64,000 nt of DNA from Roseburia sp. (GCA_023667765.1 JAMOZS010000005.1:1-64000), one strand, 5' to 3'; positions 52,247 through 61,078 are shown, counted from the first letter of the stretch. The notes: generated by a model not told the origin, from the letters alone. A program made the numbers and translations.

Positions 52247-52858
52247 CTACTCCTTTTCCTGTCCTGCCTGCTCTTTTGTTTTCTGTTCCTGCCCGCAGTA
52301 GTACTCATAGGTCTTTCTCGTCATAGGGTCAATATCTCCCCGGCCGTTTTGGAGATATTCCAGGGTATCCTCCAGTATCTTTACCAGCGCCTTATCCAAA
52401 TCTATAAAGGCAAGTTTCCTTATCTCCTCCAGATTAGGGGCCTGTTTTCTGCCGGGCTCAATATAATCCGCCACAAAAATAATTTTTTCCAGCAGGCTCA
52501 TGCCGGGACGGCCCGTGGTATGATTCAGAATCGCATTGATGACGTCGTCATCCTGCACATGATATTCATCCATTGCCAGAAAGCTACCCACCTTCGCATG
52601 CAGAAGAAAAGGATTTCTTTTTTCCATCTCCGTCATACTGATATTATGCTTTCCGCAGACTGCCAGCCGCTTCTCATCCGACATGCACTTGGCGCAATCA
52701 TGCAAAAGCCCTGCAAGCTGTGCATTTTTAATGGACGCCCCATAACGCATGGCAAGTGCGGCCGCCGTATATTCTACCCCCAGCGTATGCGTGAATCTCT
52801 TGCTGTCCAGTTTCTTTTCCATAGCCTTGGTAATCTTCTTAAGCTCCGGTGTTTTCAT
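52247..52858 (-). CDS. yqeK: YqeK, HD-domain Ap4A hydrolase
   Basis: A 203-aa HD-superfamily phosphohydrolase. Metal-binding residues appear in RFTHTLGVEYTAAALA (His), GLLHDCAKCM (HD pair), and LLHAKVGSFLA, NHTTGRPGMSLLEKIIFVADYIEPGR downstream. YqeK proteins cleave diadenosine tetraphosphate symmetrically. The start overlaps nadD by ~20 bp at ATG 52858; TTG 52882 is an alternative. Confidence 0.93.
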   Translation of the reverse strand: MKTPELKKITKAMEKKLDSKRFTHTLGVEYTAAALAMRYGASIKNAQLAGLLHDCAKCMSDEKRLAVCGKHNISMTEMEKRNPFLLHAKVGSFLAMDEYHVQDDDVINAILNHTTGRPGMSLLEKIIFVADYIEPGRKQAPNLEEIRKLAFIDLDKALVKILEDTLEYLQNGRGDIDPMTRKTYEYYCGQEQKTKEQAGQEKE

Positions 52859-53462
52859 TCTTGTACAAACCCTTTTCTTCAATATAATTTAAAACGGCAT
52901 CCGGCACCATGAAACGAATGCTTTTTCCCGATGATACGCGCTCTCGCACAAGGCTGGAGGACAGCTCCATACGCAGAAAGGAAAGCAGGGTAATCCTTGC
53001 CCCATATCTTTGCTCCAATTCCTCCTTCTTTTGCCTCATAGCGGAATAGTCGGCATCATCCCTCACCGCCGCCAACACCTCGCAGCATGCGAAAATCCGC
53101 TCGGGCCCTTCCCACTCCTCGATAGTCTCCAGACAGTCCGCGCCCATAATAAAGTAAAAGCTGTGCTGGGGATATTCCCTCCGAAGATACTCTAAAGTAT
53201 CGCAGGTATAGGTATTTCCCTCTCTTTTTACCTCTAAATCAAGACAACGTAAGCTCCTGTCAGCCTCCAGCAACGCCAGCTCCACCATATGAAGTCGCTC
53301 TTTACCCGGCAATACGCGGTCACCGTTCTTCATATAGGAATATCCTGTAGGAATAAACCATATCTCATCCAGGCTGCACTCGGATCTGGCATATTCCGCC
53401 AGCAGAAGATGACCCATATGAATCGGGTCAAAGGTGCCTCCCATAATACCTATTTTTGCCAT
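52839..53462 (-). CDS. nadD: Nicotinate-nucleotide adenylyltransferase
   Basis: A 207-aa NadD, which makes deamido-NAD from nicotinate mononucleotide and ATP. Signature IGIMGGTFDPIHMGHLLLAEYA (GxFxPxHxGH nucleotidyltransferase motif) at the N-terminus, EIWFIPTGYSYMK, FIMGADCLETIEEWEGPERIF, and the C-terminal LSSSLVRERVSSGKSIRFMVPDAV. Normal length. Between yhbY and yqeK. Confidence 0.97.
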   Translation of the reverse strand: MAKIGIMGGTFDPIHMGHLLLAEYARSECSLDEIWFIPTGYSYMKNGDRVLPGKERLHMVELALLEADRSLRCLDLEVKREGNTYTCDTLEYLRREYPQHSFYFIMGADCLETIEEWEGPERIFACCEVLAAVRDDADYSAMRQKKEELEQRYGARITLLSFLRMELSSSLVRERVSSGKSIRFMVPDAVLNYIEEKGLYKNENTGA

Positions 53463-53528
53463 TTCCCTCTTACCTCCGCTGTTCTTAAAGCAGCTATGAT
53501 ACTACTAATCAAAATCCTTTATAAAAGG

Positions 53529-53825
53529 TTATTTTGGCAGTTCTATCTTCGGTTTATCCTTATTCGGCTTATATAATACGATTTTTTTCCCGATGACCTG
53601 CACTACCTGGGAATGGGTACGCTCCGCCAGCATCTGGGCAATAGCGTTGGAATCCTCCCCACAGTTTTTCAATACTGCAATCTTAATCAGCTCACTGTTG
53701 TTAAAAGCCTCTTCTACAGCCTCCGTAACCTCGGGAGTAAGACCGGATTTACCTATCTGAAAAACCGGATTCAGATTGCTGGCAAGGCTTTTCAGGTAAG
53801 CTCTCTGTTTACTTGTCATCTGCAT
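53529..53825 (-). CDS. yhbY: YhbY family RNA-binding (CRM domain) protein
   Basis: A 98-aa CRM-domain protein involved in large-subunit assembly. Marks: TSKQRAYLKSLASNLNPVFQIGKSGLTPEV, and ELIKIAVLKNCGEDSN with the KNC-type motif; VVQVIGKKIVLYKP ends it. ATG 53825 has GGAGG eight bases upstream; the frame is open to 53840, where obgE stops. The obgE-yhbY-nadD order is conserved. Confidence 0.94.
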   Translation of the reverse strand: MQMTSKQRAYLKSLASNLNPVFQIGKSGLTPEVTEAVEEAFNNSELIKIAVLKNCGEDSNAIAQMLAERTHSQVVQVIGKKIVLYKPNKDKPKIELPK

Positions 53826-53839
53826 CAAAATACCCTCCA

Positions 53840-55135
53840 TTATTTATAGTAATCAAACGAAAGGCCATACATTCGGACCGTATCCCCCTCCTGAATGCCC
53901 AAACGCTCAAGCTCCTCTAAAATACCGTTATCCTTCAGGAAATTTTGGAAGAAGCTGAAGCCCTTTTCACTCTCCAGATTCGTATAACCCAGCATTTTTT
54001 CAATTCGGGGACCCTCTACCACATACTCCTTCTCCTCCTCGTCATAATTTACACTGAAGGGTTCGTCAAAGAAGATACCGGCCCGTTCCGGGAAATATTC
54101 CTGTTCGAATACGACAGGCTCGTCCCCGATAGCCGCAAGCCTTTCACTGACGGCATACAGAAGCTCCTGCAAGCCCTGACCGCTCACAGCAGAAATTGCA
54201 TAAACCGGAATCCCTTTCGGTTCAAATTCTTTTTTTATCCGCTCCACGGGACTTTCCTCACCGGGCTCTGTGTACAGCACATCGATTTTATTAGCTGCGA
54301 TTATCTGAGGTCTGGCCGCAATCTCGGGATTATAAGCCTCCAGCTCCTTATTGATAGCATAGATATCCTCTATAGGGTCTCTTCCCTCCGTACCTGCCGC
54401 GTCCACAATATGAATCATAACTCTGGTACGCTCTATATGCCGCAGAAACTCATGTCCCAGACCTACGCCCTGAGAAGCTCCCTCAATCAATCCCGGGATA
54501 TCCGCAATCACAAAGCCGCCCGTTCCCTCCAGGTCTACCACACCCAAATTGGGATTCAGAGTGGTAAAATGATAATTTGCTATCTTGGGTCTGGCATTGG
54601 TCACTCTGGATAAGAAAGTGGATTTCCCCACATTGGGAAAGCCCACCAGGCCCACATCCGCAATCACCTTAAGCTCCAGCATCAGCTCCAGCTCCTGCGC
54701 AGGCTGTCCCGGCTGGGCATATTTGGGCGCCTGCATGGTAGCCGTGGCATAATGCTGATTGCCCTTGCCTCCCCGGCCGCCTTTTAACAGCACCACGCGC
54801 CTGTTCTCCCCCGACATATCCGCAATCACCTTGCCGCTTTGGGCCTCTTTGATTACGGTTCCCTCAGGCACCCTGACCACAATATCGCCGCCGTCTTTCC
54901 CCCGGCAGTTCTTCTTGCCGCCCTCTTCGCCGTCTCCTGCTTTATACTTACGCGTATGTCTGAAATCTATCAGCGTGTTCAAACCCTTGTCCACCTGAAA
55001 GATTACATCGCCGCCATGTCCGCCGTCGCCACCGTCAGGGCCGCCGTTGGGCACATACTTTTCTCTTCTGAAGGATACATGGCCGTCGCCGCCCTTTCCG
55101 CTGGCTGCAAATATTCTGGCTCTGTCTGCAAACAT
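53840..55135 (-). CDS. obgE: GTPase ObgE (CgtA)
   Basis: A 431-aa Obg GTPase, which acts in 50S assembly and stress control. Three domains: the glycine-rich Obg fold (residues ~1-158; GGPDGGDGGHGGDVIFQVD, ENRRVVLLKGGRGGKGN); the G domain (~159-330) with G1 GFPNVGKST, G3 DIPGL and G4 NKID; and the OCT C-terminal domain (~350-431). Full length. Separated from rpmA by a terminator, so transcription may be independent or by read-through. Confidence 0.97.
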   Translation of the reverse strand: MFADRARIFAASGKGGDGHVSFRREKYVPNGGPDGGDGGHGGDVIFQVDKGLNTLIDFRHTRKYKAGDGEEGGKKNCRGKDGGDIVVRVPEGTVIKEAQSGKVIADMSGENRRVVLLKGGRGGKGNQHYATATMQAPKYAQPGQPAQELELMLELKVIADVGLVGFPNVGKSTFLSRVTNARPKIANYHFTTLNPNLGVVDLEGTGGFVIADIPGLIEGASQGVGLGHEFLRHIERTRVMIHIVDAAGTEGRDPIEDIYAINKELEAYNPEIAARPQIIAANKIDVLYTEPGEESPVERIKKEFEPKGIPVYAISAVSGQGLQELLYAVSERLAAIGDEPVVFEQEYFPERAGIFFDEPFSVNYDEEEKEYVVEGPRIEKMLGYTNLESEKGFSFFQNFLKDNGILEELERLGIQEGDTVRMYGLSFDYYK

Positions 55136-55218
55136 GGTTTCTCCTTTCTATTGTCAAATTGCCCGCCGTTTTCGATTCGCCTGCCCATAACAATCCGCAT
55201 CGCCTCTGTCATGTTCTG

Positions 55219-55254
55219 TAAAAAAGGGGCCTCAAACACTAATGTTTGAAGCCC
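55219..55254 (-). terminator. Terminator after rpmA
   Basis: Minus-strand stem GGGCTTCAAACA (55243-55254) and TGTTTGAGGCCC (55227-55238), loop TTAG, one mismatch, then CTTTTTT. Begins ~13 bp after the rpmA stop and separates the ribosomal protein unit from obgE. Confidence 0.88.
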
Positions 55255-55267
55255 AGCTTAACTCGTA

Positions 55268-55552
55268 TTATTTCTCTACAGGATAAACGGAAGCCCTTTT
55301 CTTGTCTCTTCCCTTTCTCTCGAAACGAAGTACTCCATCCACCAATGCATACAGGGTATCGTCACCGCCAATACCTACGTTAGTGCCGGGATGAATCTTG
55401 GTTCCGCGCTGTCTGTACAGAATATTTCCTGCCTTTACGAACTGACCGTCAGCTCTCTTCGCACCTAATCTCTTTGACTCGGAGTCTCTGCCGTTCTTGG
55501 TAGAGCCTACTCCCTTCTTATGAGCAAAAAATTGAAGGTTCATTTTCAGCAT
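55268..55552 (-). CDS. rpmA: 50S ribosomal protein L27
   Basis: A 94-aa L27. It carries the Firmicute N-terminal extension (LKMNLQFFA, cleaved after FFA by Prp) before the mature start [20 protein letters not shown]. The core [20 protein letters not shown] is intact. The mature N-terminus reaches the peptidyl-transferase centre. The protease gene prp is 3 bp upstream, as in other Firmicutes. Confidence 0.97.
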   Translation of the reverse strand: MLKMNLQFFAHKKGVGSTKNGRDSESKRLGAKRADGQFVKAGNILYRQRGTKIHPGTNVGIGGDDTLYALVDGVLRFERKGRDKKRASVYPVEK

Positions 55553-55555
55553 GGT

Positions 55556-55900
55556 TTACACCTCCTTAATCTTTACTTGCAAATACCTTGTACCATATTC
55601 TTCGCTGAGCTTCTCCAGTCCAAACACCATAGAATCCAGCAGAAATACGGATTTTTCCTGCAGGCTGCTCTCAATATCACATTTGATAAAACCGGTCTCC
55701 TCTCTGGCTGTTACCGCAAGACTTTCACCTGCCAACTCCTCCAGGCTGTTCAGAGTATTCATGACCAGCATGGATATAGCGGCGCATAAAATATCCGGCT
55801 CTCTGTGAAACAAAAATTTCCCTGCATAATCTGCGTGCCCCATACAGAGAAATCCCCTGTAGGAACCCGACTTGTCCTTATAAATCTCTACAGTCGTCAT
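55556..55900 (-). CDS. prp: Ribosomal-processing cysteine protease Prp
   Basis: A 114-aa Prp (YsxB), which removes the L27 N-terminal extension. The catalytic His is His22 (GHADYA) and the catalytic Cys is Cys39 (ILCAAISMLVMNTLNSLEE). The gap between them is 17 residues, against ~12 in the typical GHAxYAxxGxDIVCAAVS form, so there is an insertion of about five residues (FLFHR). Between rplU and rpmA, the conserved place. Confidence 0.94.
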   Translation of the reverse strand: MTTVEIYKDKSGSYRGFLCMGHADYAGKFLFHREPDILCAAISMLVMNTLNSLEELAGESLAVTAREETGFIKCDIESSLQEKSVFLLDSMVFGLEKLSEEYGTRYLQVKIKEV

Positions 55901-55905
55901 ATCAC

Positions 55906-56211
55906 TTACGCGTTAATCTTATCAATCTTCACCTGAGTGTATGCTTGTCTGTGACCGTTCTTTTTGTGGTAACCGGTTTTCCTCTTGTACTTATATACAA
56001 TAACCTTTTTACCTCTTCCCTGCTCCATAACAGTTGCGGTTACGGTTGCATTTGCAACATCTCCGCCAACCTTCAGGGACGCGTCACTTACTGCGATTAC
56101 CTTGTCAAACGTAACAGTGTTACCGGCTTCTGCATCCAGCTTTTCCACCTTGATGACATCACCTTCAGAAACCTTGTACTGTTTTCCGCCTGTGGCAATA
56201 ATTGCGTACAT
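55906..56211 (-). CDS. rplU: 50S ribosomal protein L21
   Basis: A 101-aa L21 starting [20 protein letters not shown], with the C-terminal [18 protein letters not shown] strong AAGGAGGTG precedes ATG 56211; the frame open to 56241 is not used. First gene of rplU-prp-rpmA, behind a leader of ~120 nt and a promoter. Confidence 0.97.
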   Translation of the reverse strand: MYAIIATGGKQYKVSEGDVIKVEKLDAEAGNTVTFDKVIAVSDASLKVGGDVANATVTATVMEQGRGKKVIVYKYKRKTGYHKKNGHRQAYTQVKIDKINA

Positions 56212-56335
56212 ATTAAGGCACCTCCTTATCATAAGCTGCATTCAATTCCCTTGGAACCGTCCGCCGCCCAAACTCGCTAACTTTGGTGGTACTCTCTGAG
56301 AGAATACGCTTATACCTCGTTATGCGGCATACTAT
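56212..56335 (-). promoter_or_regulatory. rplU leader, candidate L21 leader RNA
   Basis: The ~124 nt between the promoter and rplU contain several short stems, among them CTCTCAGAGAG (around 56293-56303), and a GGGCGGCGGAC segment. Firmicutes have a structured L21 leader (Rfam class) here for autoregulation. I cannot confirm the fold by eye; position is the main evidence. Confidence 0.5.
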
Positions 56336-56338
56336 GAT

Positions 56339-56368
56339 ATGATAACATGAGGCGCCTTTTCCTGTCAA
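56339..56368 (-). promoter_or_regulatory. Promoter of rplU-prp-rpmA
   Basis: Minus strand: TTGACA (56363-56368), 18-bp spacer, TATCAT (56339-56344). The spacer is one base longer than the optimum; TTATCA one base upstream gives 17. Confidence 0.7.
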
Positions 56369-56420
56369 GCCCTTATACAATTTTATTTGACATTTTGTAA
56401 CAGTTCAGTTATGGAATGCT

Positions 56421-57053
56421 TTATTTCTCAGCATTCTTTTTCTCAAAATCCTCTATATACTGGACAATCAGCTTCACCGTCCCGTCGACGCCCAGGACGC
56501 TGCTGTTGATGCACAAATCATAGCTGTCCGCACGGCCCCATTTCTTAGAGGAATAATAATTATAATAGCTCTGTCGCTGTTTATCCTTCTTAATTATCAT
56601 CTCCCGGGCCTTGGACTCCGACAGCCCATATTTCTTCATGATACGTTCTACCTTCGTGCGCTCGTCGCCATAGAGAAACAGATGAACACAGTTCTTGTAC
56701 TCCGCCAGAGCATAATCTGCGCAACGTCCCACAATCACGCAGGAACCCTCATCTGCAATTTTCTTAATCGTGTCAAACTGCGCCAGAAACACCTTATGGC
56801 TGATAGGCATATCCACAAAGGAGGAGGCGTTATACCCAAAGGAATAGGTATCCATCACCAGATTATAGAGGAAAGAATTCGTCGGCCTCTCATCATGATT
56901 CTGAATCATTTCCTCACAAAAACCGCTCTCCTTGGCTGCACGGGTCAGCAACTCCTTGTCATAACATTTAATCCCAAAATATTCGGCAACCTTTTCCCCG
57001 ATTTCACGACCGGCAGAACCAAATTGACGTCCGATAGTAATGATTGTATTCAT
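56421..57053 (-). CDS. Cytidylate kinase-like family protein (copy 2)
   Basis: A 210-aa homologue of the protein at 45548-46180. The N-terminus MNTIITIGRQFGSAGREIGE has the P-loop variant GSAGRE, with Gly-Arg in place of Gly-Lys-Thr, so the canonical Lys is lost; CYDKELL, CVIVGRCADYALAEYKN and DKQRQSYYNYYSSKKWG follow. Because the loop Lys is replaced by Arg, activity as a kinase is uncertain. It stands alone between rplU and rluD. Confidence 0.88.
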   Translation of the reverse strand: MNTIITIGRQFGSAGREIGEKVAEYFGIKCYDKELLTRAAKESGFCEEMIQNHDERPTNSFLYNLVMDTYSFGYNASSFVDMPISHKVFLAQFDTIKKIADEGSCVIVGRCADYALAEYKNCVHLFLYGDERTKVERIMKKYGLSESKAREMIIKKDKQRQSYYNYYSSKKWGRADSYDLCINSSVLGVDGTVKLIVQYIEDFEKKNAEK

Positions 57054-57168
57054 AGAAACACCTTCCCTTCCGTATGATGTATGAATGATACGCTTTTTCA
57101 GATACCTTTATTATACGCTATTTTCGCTATGTTTACAACCAAATTCTGGTCTAACTTAATGACTCAGC

Positions 57169-58083
57169 TTATCTCATTAAGCTTTCCAGACATTTTTCGA
57201 AATAATCCGGCAGGGGTGCGTCCACCTCCAGATAGCTTCCCGTCACAGGATGCACAAACCCCAATGTCTTCGCATGGAGTATCTGCCCCAGCCCTTTATA
57301 ATCCTGTTTCCCGTAAACCATATCCCCCAGAATCGGATGACCAATCCCGGCCATATGCACACGAATCTGATGGGTGCGCCCGGTTTCCAGACAGCATTCC
57401 GCATAAGTATACCCGGAAAAGCATTCCAGCACATGATAATGGGTCACAGCCCGTCTGCCGCTCTGGGCGCCGGTAACAACGCACATTTTTTTCCTGTCCT
57501 GGGGATGGCGTCCGATAGGTTTGTCTACGGTACCGTCCTCCTGAAGCCTCCCCTGGCAGATACAATAATATTTCCTTGTGATGCTGTGCTCCTTAAACTG
57601 TTCTGCCAGCCGACTATGGGCAAAATCGTTTTTGCACACCACCAAAGAGCCGCTGGTATCTTTATCAATCCTGTGTACGATTCCCGGCCGCAGCACTCCG
57701 TTAATACCCGAAAGCTGTCCCTTACAGTGAAACAAAAGAGCATTGACCAGCGTTCCTTCGTAATGTCCCGGGGCGGGATGTACCACCATCCCTTTCGGCT
57801 TATTCACCACAAGCAGATGCTCATCCTCATAAAGAATATCCAGAGGGATATCCTCGGCGGCTATATCCGGCTCTATGGGCTCCGGCACCGTAAAGGAAAT
57901 CTCATCCTCAGCGTTTACCCGATAGCTAACCTTTACAGGCTTTCCGTTCACCAGAAGCTTCTCTTCCTTAATCAGCTTCTGTATATGAGAGCGGGACAGC
58001 TTTTCCGCCATAAATGCGCTGACGCATTTATCAATTCTCTCGTCTCCCATCTCCTCGGTTATCTGCAGACAAAATTCTTCCAT
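57169..58083 (-). CDS. rluD: RluD-like 23S rRNA pseudouridine synthase
   Basis: A 304-aa RluA-family synthase with an N-terminal S4 domain (DERIDKCVSAFMAEKLSRSHI) and the catalytic core. The catalytic Asp is in HRIDKDTSGSLVVCKND (~residue 140), with VVNKPKGMVVHPAPGHYEGTL before it and RTHQIRVHMAGIGHPILGD after. Next to lspA, as in Bacillus and many others (ylyB-lspA), which supports the RluD/YlyB assignment. Modifies uridines in helix 69 region if RluD (inference from family). Confidence 0.93.
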   Translation of the reverse strand: MEEFCLQITEEMGDERIDKCVSAFMAEKLSRSHIQKLIKEEKLLVNGKPVKVSYRVNAEDEISFTVPEPIEPDIAAEDIPLDILYEDEHLLVVNKPKGMVVHPAPGHYEGTLVNALLFHCKGQLSGINGVLRPGIVHRIDKDTSGSLVVCKNDFAHSRLAEQFKEHSITRKYYCICQGRLQEDGTVDKPIGRHPQDRKKMCVVTGAQSGRRAVTHYHVLECFSGYTYAECCLETGRTHQIRVHMAGIGHPILGDMVYGKQDYKGLGQILHAKTLGFVHPVTGSYLEVDAPLPDYFEKCLESLMR

Positions 58084-58111
58084 ACTGAAACCTCGTTTTT
58101 GCGCGCCTTTT

Positions 58112-58660
58112 TTACTCTTTCATCTCTCTGTAGCGATTCTGTTTAAAGCTCAAAAATTCCAAATCCTTTTCCTTATATACGAACAGAAGCAGTATTCCCA
58201 ACCCAATCGTTCCCACCACCACATAAATATCCGCGACGTTAAAAATCGGATAATTAATCAGGATGAAGGAGATAAAATCCACCACATAATCGAAGCGGAA
58301 GCGGTCCGTCATATTGCCGATTCCTCCCGCCATAACCACGGAAATCAGCAGATGCAGCCATTTATATTTGGACTTTTCGGGAAGCTTAAACAATACAAAT
58401 AGTAAAATTGCCAGAAAAACCGCACTCACAAACAGAATAAAGAATTTCTGATTCTGCAGCATGCCAAAGGCCGAGCCTCTGTTCTCAAGATACTGCAATT
58501 CCAAAACCCCGTCTATCAGCACAAAGGCCGGTTGGCCCTTGAGCCTGACAATGGCCAGATACTTTGTAAACTGGTCAAAGGCCAGTAAAAGAGCAACCAG
58601 CAGTACATCAAGGACCAACATCCTTCCTCTTTTCATTTCTTTTTTGGGAGCCTTACTCAT
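58112..58660 (-). CDS. lspA: Lipoprotein signal peptidase (signal peptidase II)
   Basis: A 182-aa membrane aspartyl protease with four helices, which cuts the signal from prolipoproteins such as LivK and the DUF1266 protein here. The catalytic Asp pair is in AGGIGNMTDRF and YVVDFISF; RGSAFGMLQNQ is the upstream conserved loop (NxGxAF form). Longer at both ends than the ~160-aa norm, with basic termini. 28 bp from rluD. Confidence 0.95.
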   Translation of the reverse strand: MSKAPKKEMKRGRMLVLDVLLVALLLAFDQFTKYLAIVRLKGQPAFVLIDGVLELQYLENRGSAFGMLQNQKFFILFVSAVFLAILLFVLFKLPEKSKYKWLHLLISVVMAGGIGNMTDRFRFDYVVDFISFILINYPIFNVADIYVVVGTIGLGILLLFVYKEKDLEFLSFKQNRYREMKE

Positions 58661-58682
58661 AACAGATTATCCTTTCCCGTGC

Positions 58683-59789
58683 TTAATCAAGGGCATTCTC
58701 GTCAAAATGAATTTCCTTTATTGCGGCCAGTATCTCCTCATCCGTGACGGAGGTATCAAGAACTGCCTTGCCTATCTTTTTTAACAGCACAAACTTAATC
58801 TTCCCGTTTTCCATTTTTTTATCTGCTTTGGTCAGGCGCAGAATCTCTTCCGGATTAATACCGTCCACACTGATTGGCAGATAAAAGGGCACAAACATAT
58901 CTCTGATTTCATAATACTCCTCCATGGTAAGGAGCTCCTTCTTCCAGGAGATATAAGCGGCGGCTACCGCCCCTAAGGCCACACATTCCCCATGGTACAG
59001 CTTAAAGTCCTTTGCCTTTTCAATGGCATGGCCGATAGTATGCCCAAAATTTAACAGGGCTCTGTCTCCCTTTTCCGTAGGGTCCTTCTCCACCACAAGC
59101 TTCTTTATGGAACAGCTCCGCACCAGCATCTCCTCCAGCGTATCCAAATCCCTCTCGCAGATTTCATACATCTTATCAATCAGCCACTCATAAAAGCCGG
59201 CGTCCTTAATCAGCCCATGTTTCATCACCTCGCCAAAGCCCGAGAAAAACTGTCTGTCGCTCAGACTCTTCAGCACCTGAAAATTCATATATACCAGACG
59301 GGGCATTTTGAATGCGCCCACCATATTCTTATAGCTGTCAAAATCCACGCCGGTCTTACCTCCGATGGAGCTGTCAGCCTGTGCCAGAAGGGTCGTGGGT
59401 ATCTGAATGAAATCAATACCGCGAAGATAGGTTGCAGCGGCAAAACCCGTAGTATCTCCCACTACGCCGCCTCCCAGAGCTACCAGCATATCCTTTCGCT
59501 CATAACCCTCCTGAATCAAATGCGTGTACAGCTCTCTCACCGTATCGAGATTTTTCTGTGCCTCTCCCGCAGGAAATACAAACTTGGTTACCTTTTTGCA
59601 GCATTTTTCAAGAACAGTCCTTACCTCTTCGCTGTACAGACCGTCCACCGTGGAATCTGTGACGATGCAGAGCTTTCTGTCCCCGGTTTCCAGAGCAGCC
59701 AGTTCTTCCTCCAATTCTTCAAAGGATTTTGTAAAAATAATATCGTAGCAGGGCTTTTTATCCTTTAACACCGGTAATCTCTGTGCCAT
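58683..59789 (-). CDS. aroB: 3-dehydroquinate synthase
   Basis: A 368-aa AroB, which cyclises DAHP in the second step of the shikimate pathway. Marks: ALGGGVVGDTTGFAAATYLRGI, IPTTLLAQADSSIGGKTGVD (NAD and substrate binding), and the zinc-site LLNFGHTIGHAIEKA plus LYHGECVALG. Full length. Between sepF and lspA; a terminator lies upstream, so it may have its own promoter that I could not place. Confidence 0.96.
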   Translation of the reverse strand: MAQRLPVLKDKKPCYDIIFTKSFEELEEELAALETGDRKLCIVTDSTVDGLYSEEVRTVLEKCCKKVTKFVFPAGEAQKNLDTVRELYTHLIQEGYERKDMLVALGGGVVGDTTGFAAATYLRGIDFIQIPTTLLAQADSSIGGKTGVDFDSYKNMVGAFKMPRLVYMNFQVLKSLSDRQFFSGFGEVMKHGLIKDAGFYEWLIDKMYEICERDLDTLEEMLVRSCSIKKLVVEKDPTEKGDRALLNFGHTIGHAIEKAKDFKLYHGECVALGAVAAAYISWKKELLTMEEYYEIRDMFVPFYLPISVDGINPEEILRLTKADKKMENGKIKFVLLKKIGKAVLDTSVTDEEILAAIKEIHFDENALD

Positions 59790-59804
59790 TTTGCTTTCTC
59801 CTTT

Positions 59805-59837
59805 TCAAAAAGACTTCCCGCCTGATATAGCGGGAAG
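59805..59837 (-). terminator. Terminator after sepF
   Basis: Minus strand: perfect 8-bp stem CTTCCCGC (59830-59837) and GCGGGAAG (59814-59821), loop of 8, then TCTTTTTG. Lies ~20 bp after the sepF stop. Confidence 0.85.
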
Positions 59838-59857
59838 CTGTATTTTTTGTATTTCGC

Positions 59858-60373
59858 TTATATTCCGTTATTAATCGGAGCGTCAAAGGCGCCTCCGAAA
59901 ATATCCTGTATATCCCCTGAAATATCCACACTCGCCGGCGTAATGATAAAAATATAATGAGAGATTTTCTGTAAATTACCGGATATGGCAAAGCAGGAGC
60001 CTGATGTAAAATCGATAATTCTCTGAGCGATATCCACGTCCAGCCCTTCCAGATTCAACACTACCGTCCTGTTGGCAAGCAATGTCTCCGTTATCTCCCT
60101 TGCATCCTCCACAGATGTGGGACGAATCACACAAACCTCCATGCCATTTCCCTGGATTTTGCGGGAAGCGCTTTGTCTGATAGGAGTGACCTTGGGCTGA
60201 ATTGCCGCCTTTTTGGGCAGCTTATCCTCGTATTCCAAATCCTTTGACACTGTATTTTTTCTGGGAGCTGCAGGAATTTCTACCTCATCGTCATCCAGAT
60301 AATCGTCCTCGTAAAACTCTTCATCCTCGTCATTCAACTTCATGTAGTTCAAGAACTTATCCATCACACCCAT
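59858..60373 (-). CDS. sepF: Cell division protein SepF
   Basis: A 171-aa SepF. An N-terminal amphipathic helix (MGVMDKFLNYMKL) for membrane binding, a highly acidic linker (DEDEEFYEDDYLDDDEVE) and the C-terminal FtsZ-binding domain (~residues 80-165; TVVLNLEGLDVDIAQRIIDF, SGSCFAISGNLQKIS) are all present. It tethers FtsZ and shapes the Z-ring. AGGAG lies upstream of ATG 60373. It is 3 bp from the yggS stop, the usual pairing (ylmE-ylmF in Bacillus). Confidence 0.95.
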   Translation of the reverse strand: MGVMDKFLNYMKLNDEDEEFYEDDYLDDDEVEIPAAPRKNTVSKDLEYEDKLPKKAAIQPKVTPIRQSASRKIQGNGMEVCVIRPTSVEDAREITETLLANRTVVLNLEGLDVDIAQRIIDFTSGSCFAISGNLQKISHYIFIITPASVDISGDIQDIFGGAFDAPINNGI

Positions 60374-60376
60374 CTA

Positions 60377-61078
60377 CTATTCTCCTTCTTTTATGTAGTT
60401 TCGCTCTCCGAAAATACCTGTGCCCACCCGTACATAGGCGGCGCCCTCCTCCACGGCAACCGTATAATCGCCTGTCATGCCCATAGACAAAGTATTCATA
60501 GAAACATTATCAATGTTTTTCTCCATGATGTCAACAGACAAATGCTTCAGGCCCCGAAAATATTCTCTGTTTTCCTCCGCATCGGCCGTAATCGGCGCAA
60601 CCGTCATCAGCCCCTCAACAGAAATACCGGGAAGCGCCGCTATCCTTTCCACCAGCGCCGGGGCCTCCTCTCTGGACACACCAAACTTGCTCTCCTCATC
60701 CGCCATATTGACTTCAATCAGTATCTTCACCTTTACGCCCTTTTTCAACGCCTCCCTGCTGATTTCCTCCGCCAGGCGGTAAGAATCCACACTATGTATC
60801 ATATATACCTTATCTACGATATATTTTACCTTGTTCCGCTGTAAATGTCCAATCATATGAAAGCGAACATCCTCCGGCATATGGGGGATTTTATCCACAA
60901 GCTCCTGCACCCTGTTTTCACCAAAGTCCCTGGCTCCCGCCTCATAAGCCTCCAGCAGCATCGGCAGAGGCTTTGTCTTACTGACTGCAATCAGCGTCAC
61001 CTCCCCGGAATTACGTCCGCTTCTCTCACAGGCCTTCTGTATATCGGCCTCCACCTGTCTAAGATTATCTCTAATCAT
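60377..61078 (-). CDS. yggS: YggS family pyridoxal-phosphate homeostasis protein
   Basis: A 233-aa PLP-binding protein (YlmE/PROSC family). The PLP Lys is in VTLIAVSKTKP (~residue 35); FGENRVQELVDK and DVRFHMIGHLQRNK follow, with SMGMTGDYTVAVEEG near the end. It buffers pyridoxal phosphate rather than catalysing a known reaction. ATG 61078 (MIRDNL) follows GAGAGG; the frame is open to 61096. Confidence 0.95.
   Translation of the reverse strand: MIRDNLRQVEADIQKACERSGRNSGEVTLIAVSKTKPLPMLLEAYEAGARDFGENRVQELVDKIPHMPEDVRFHMIGHLQRNKVKYIVDKVYMIHSVDSYRLAEEISREALKKGVKVKILIEVNMADEESKFGVSREEAPALVERIAALPGISVEGLMTVAPITADAEENREYFRGLKHLSVDIMEKNIDNVSMNTLSMGMTGDYTVAVEEGAAYVRVGTGIFGERNYIKEGE

Noticed and set aside
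57250..58146. 298-codon open frame antisense to rluD
   Set aside because: It covers a clear pseudouridine synthase on the other strand; the composition (His, Ile and Arg-rich) is that of a shadow frame.
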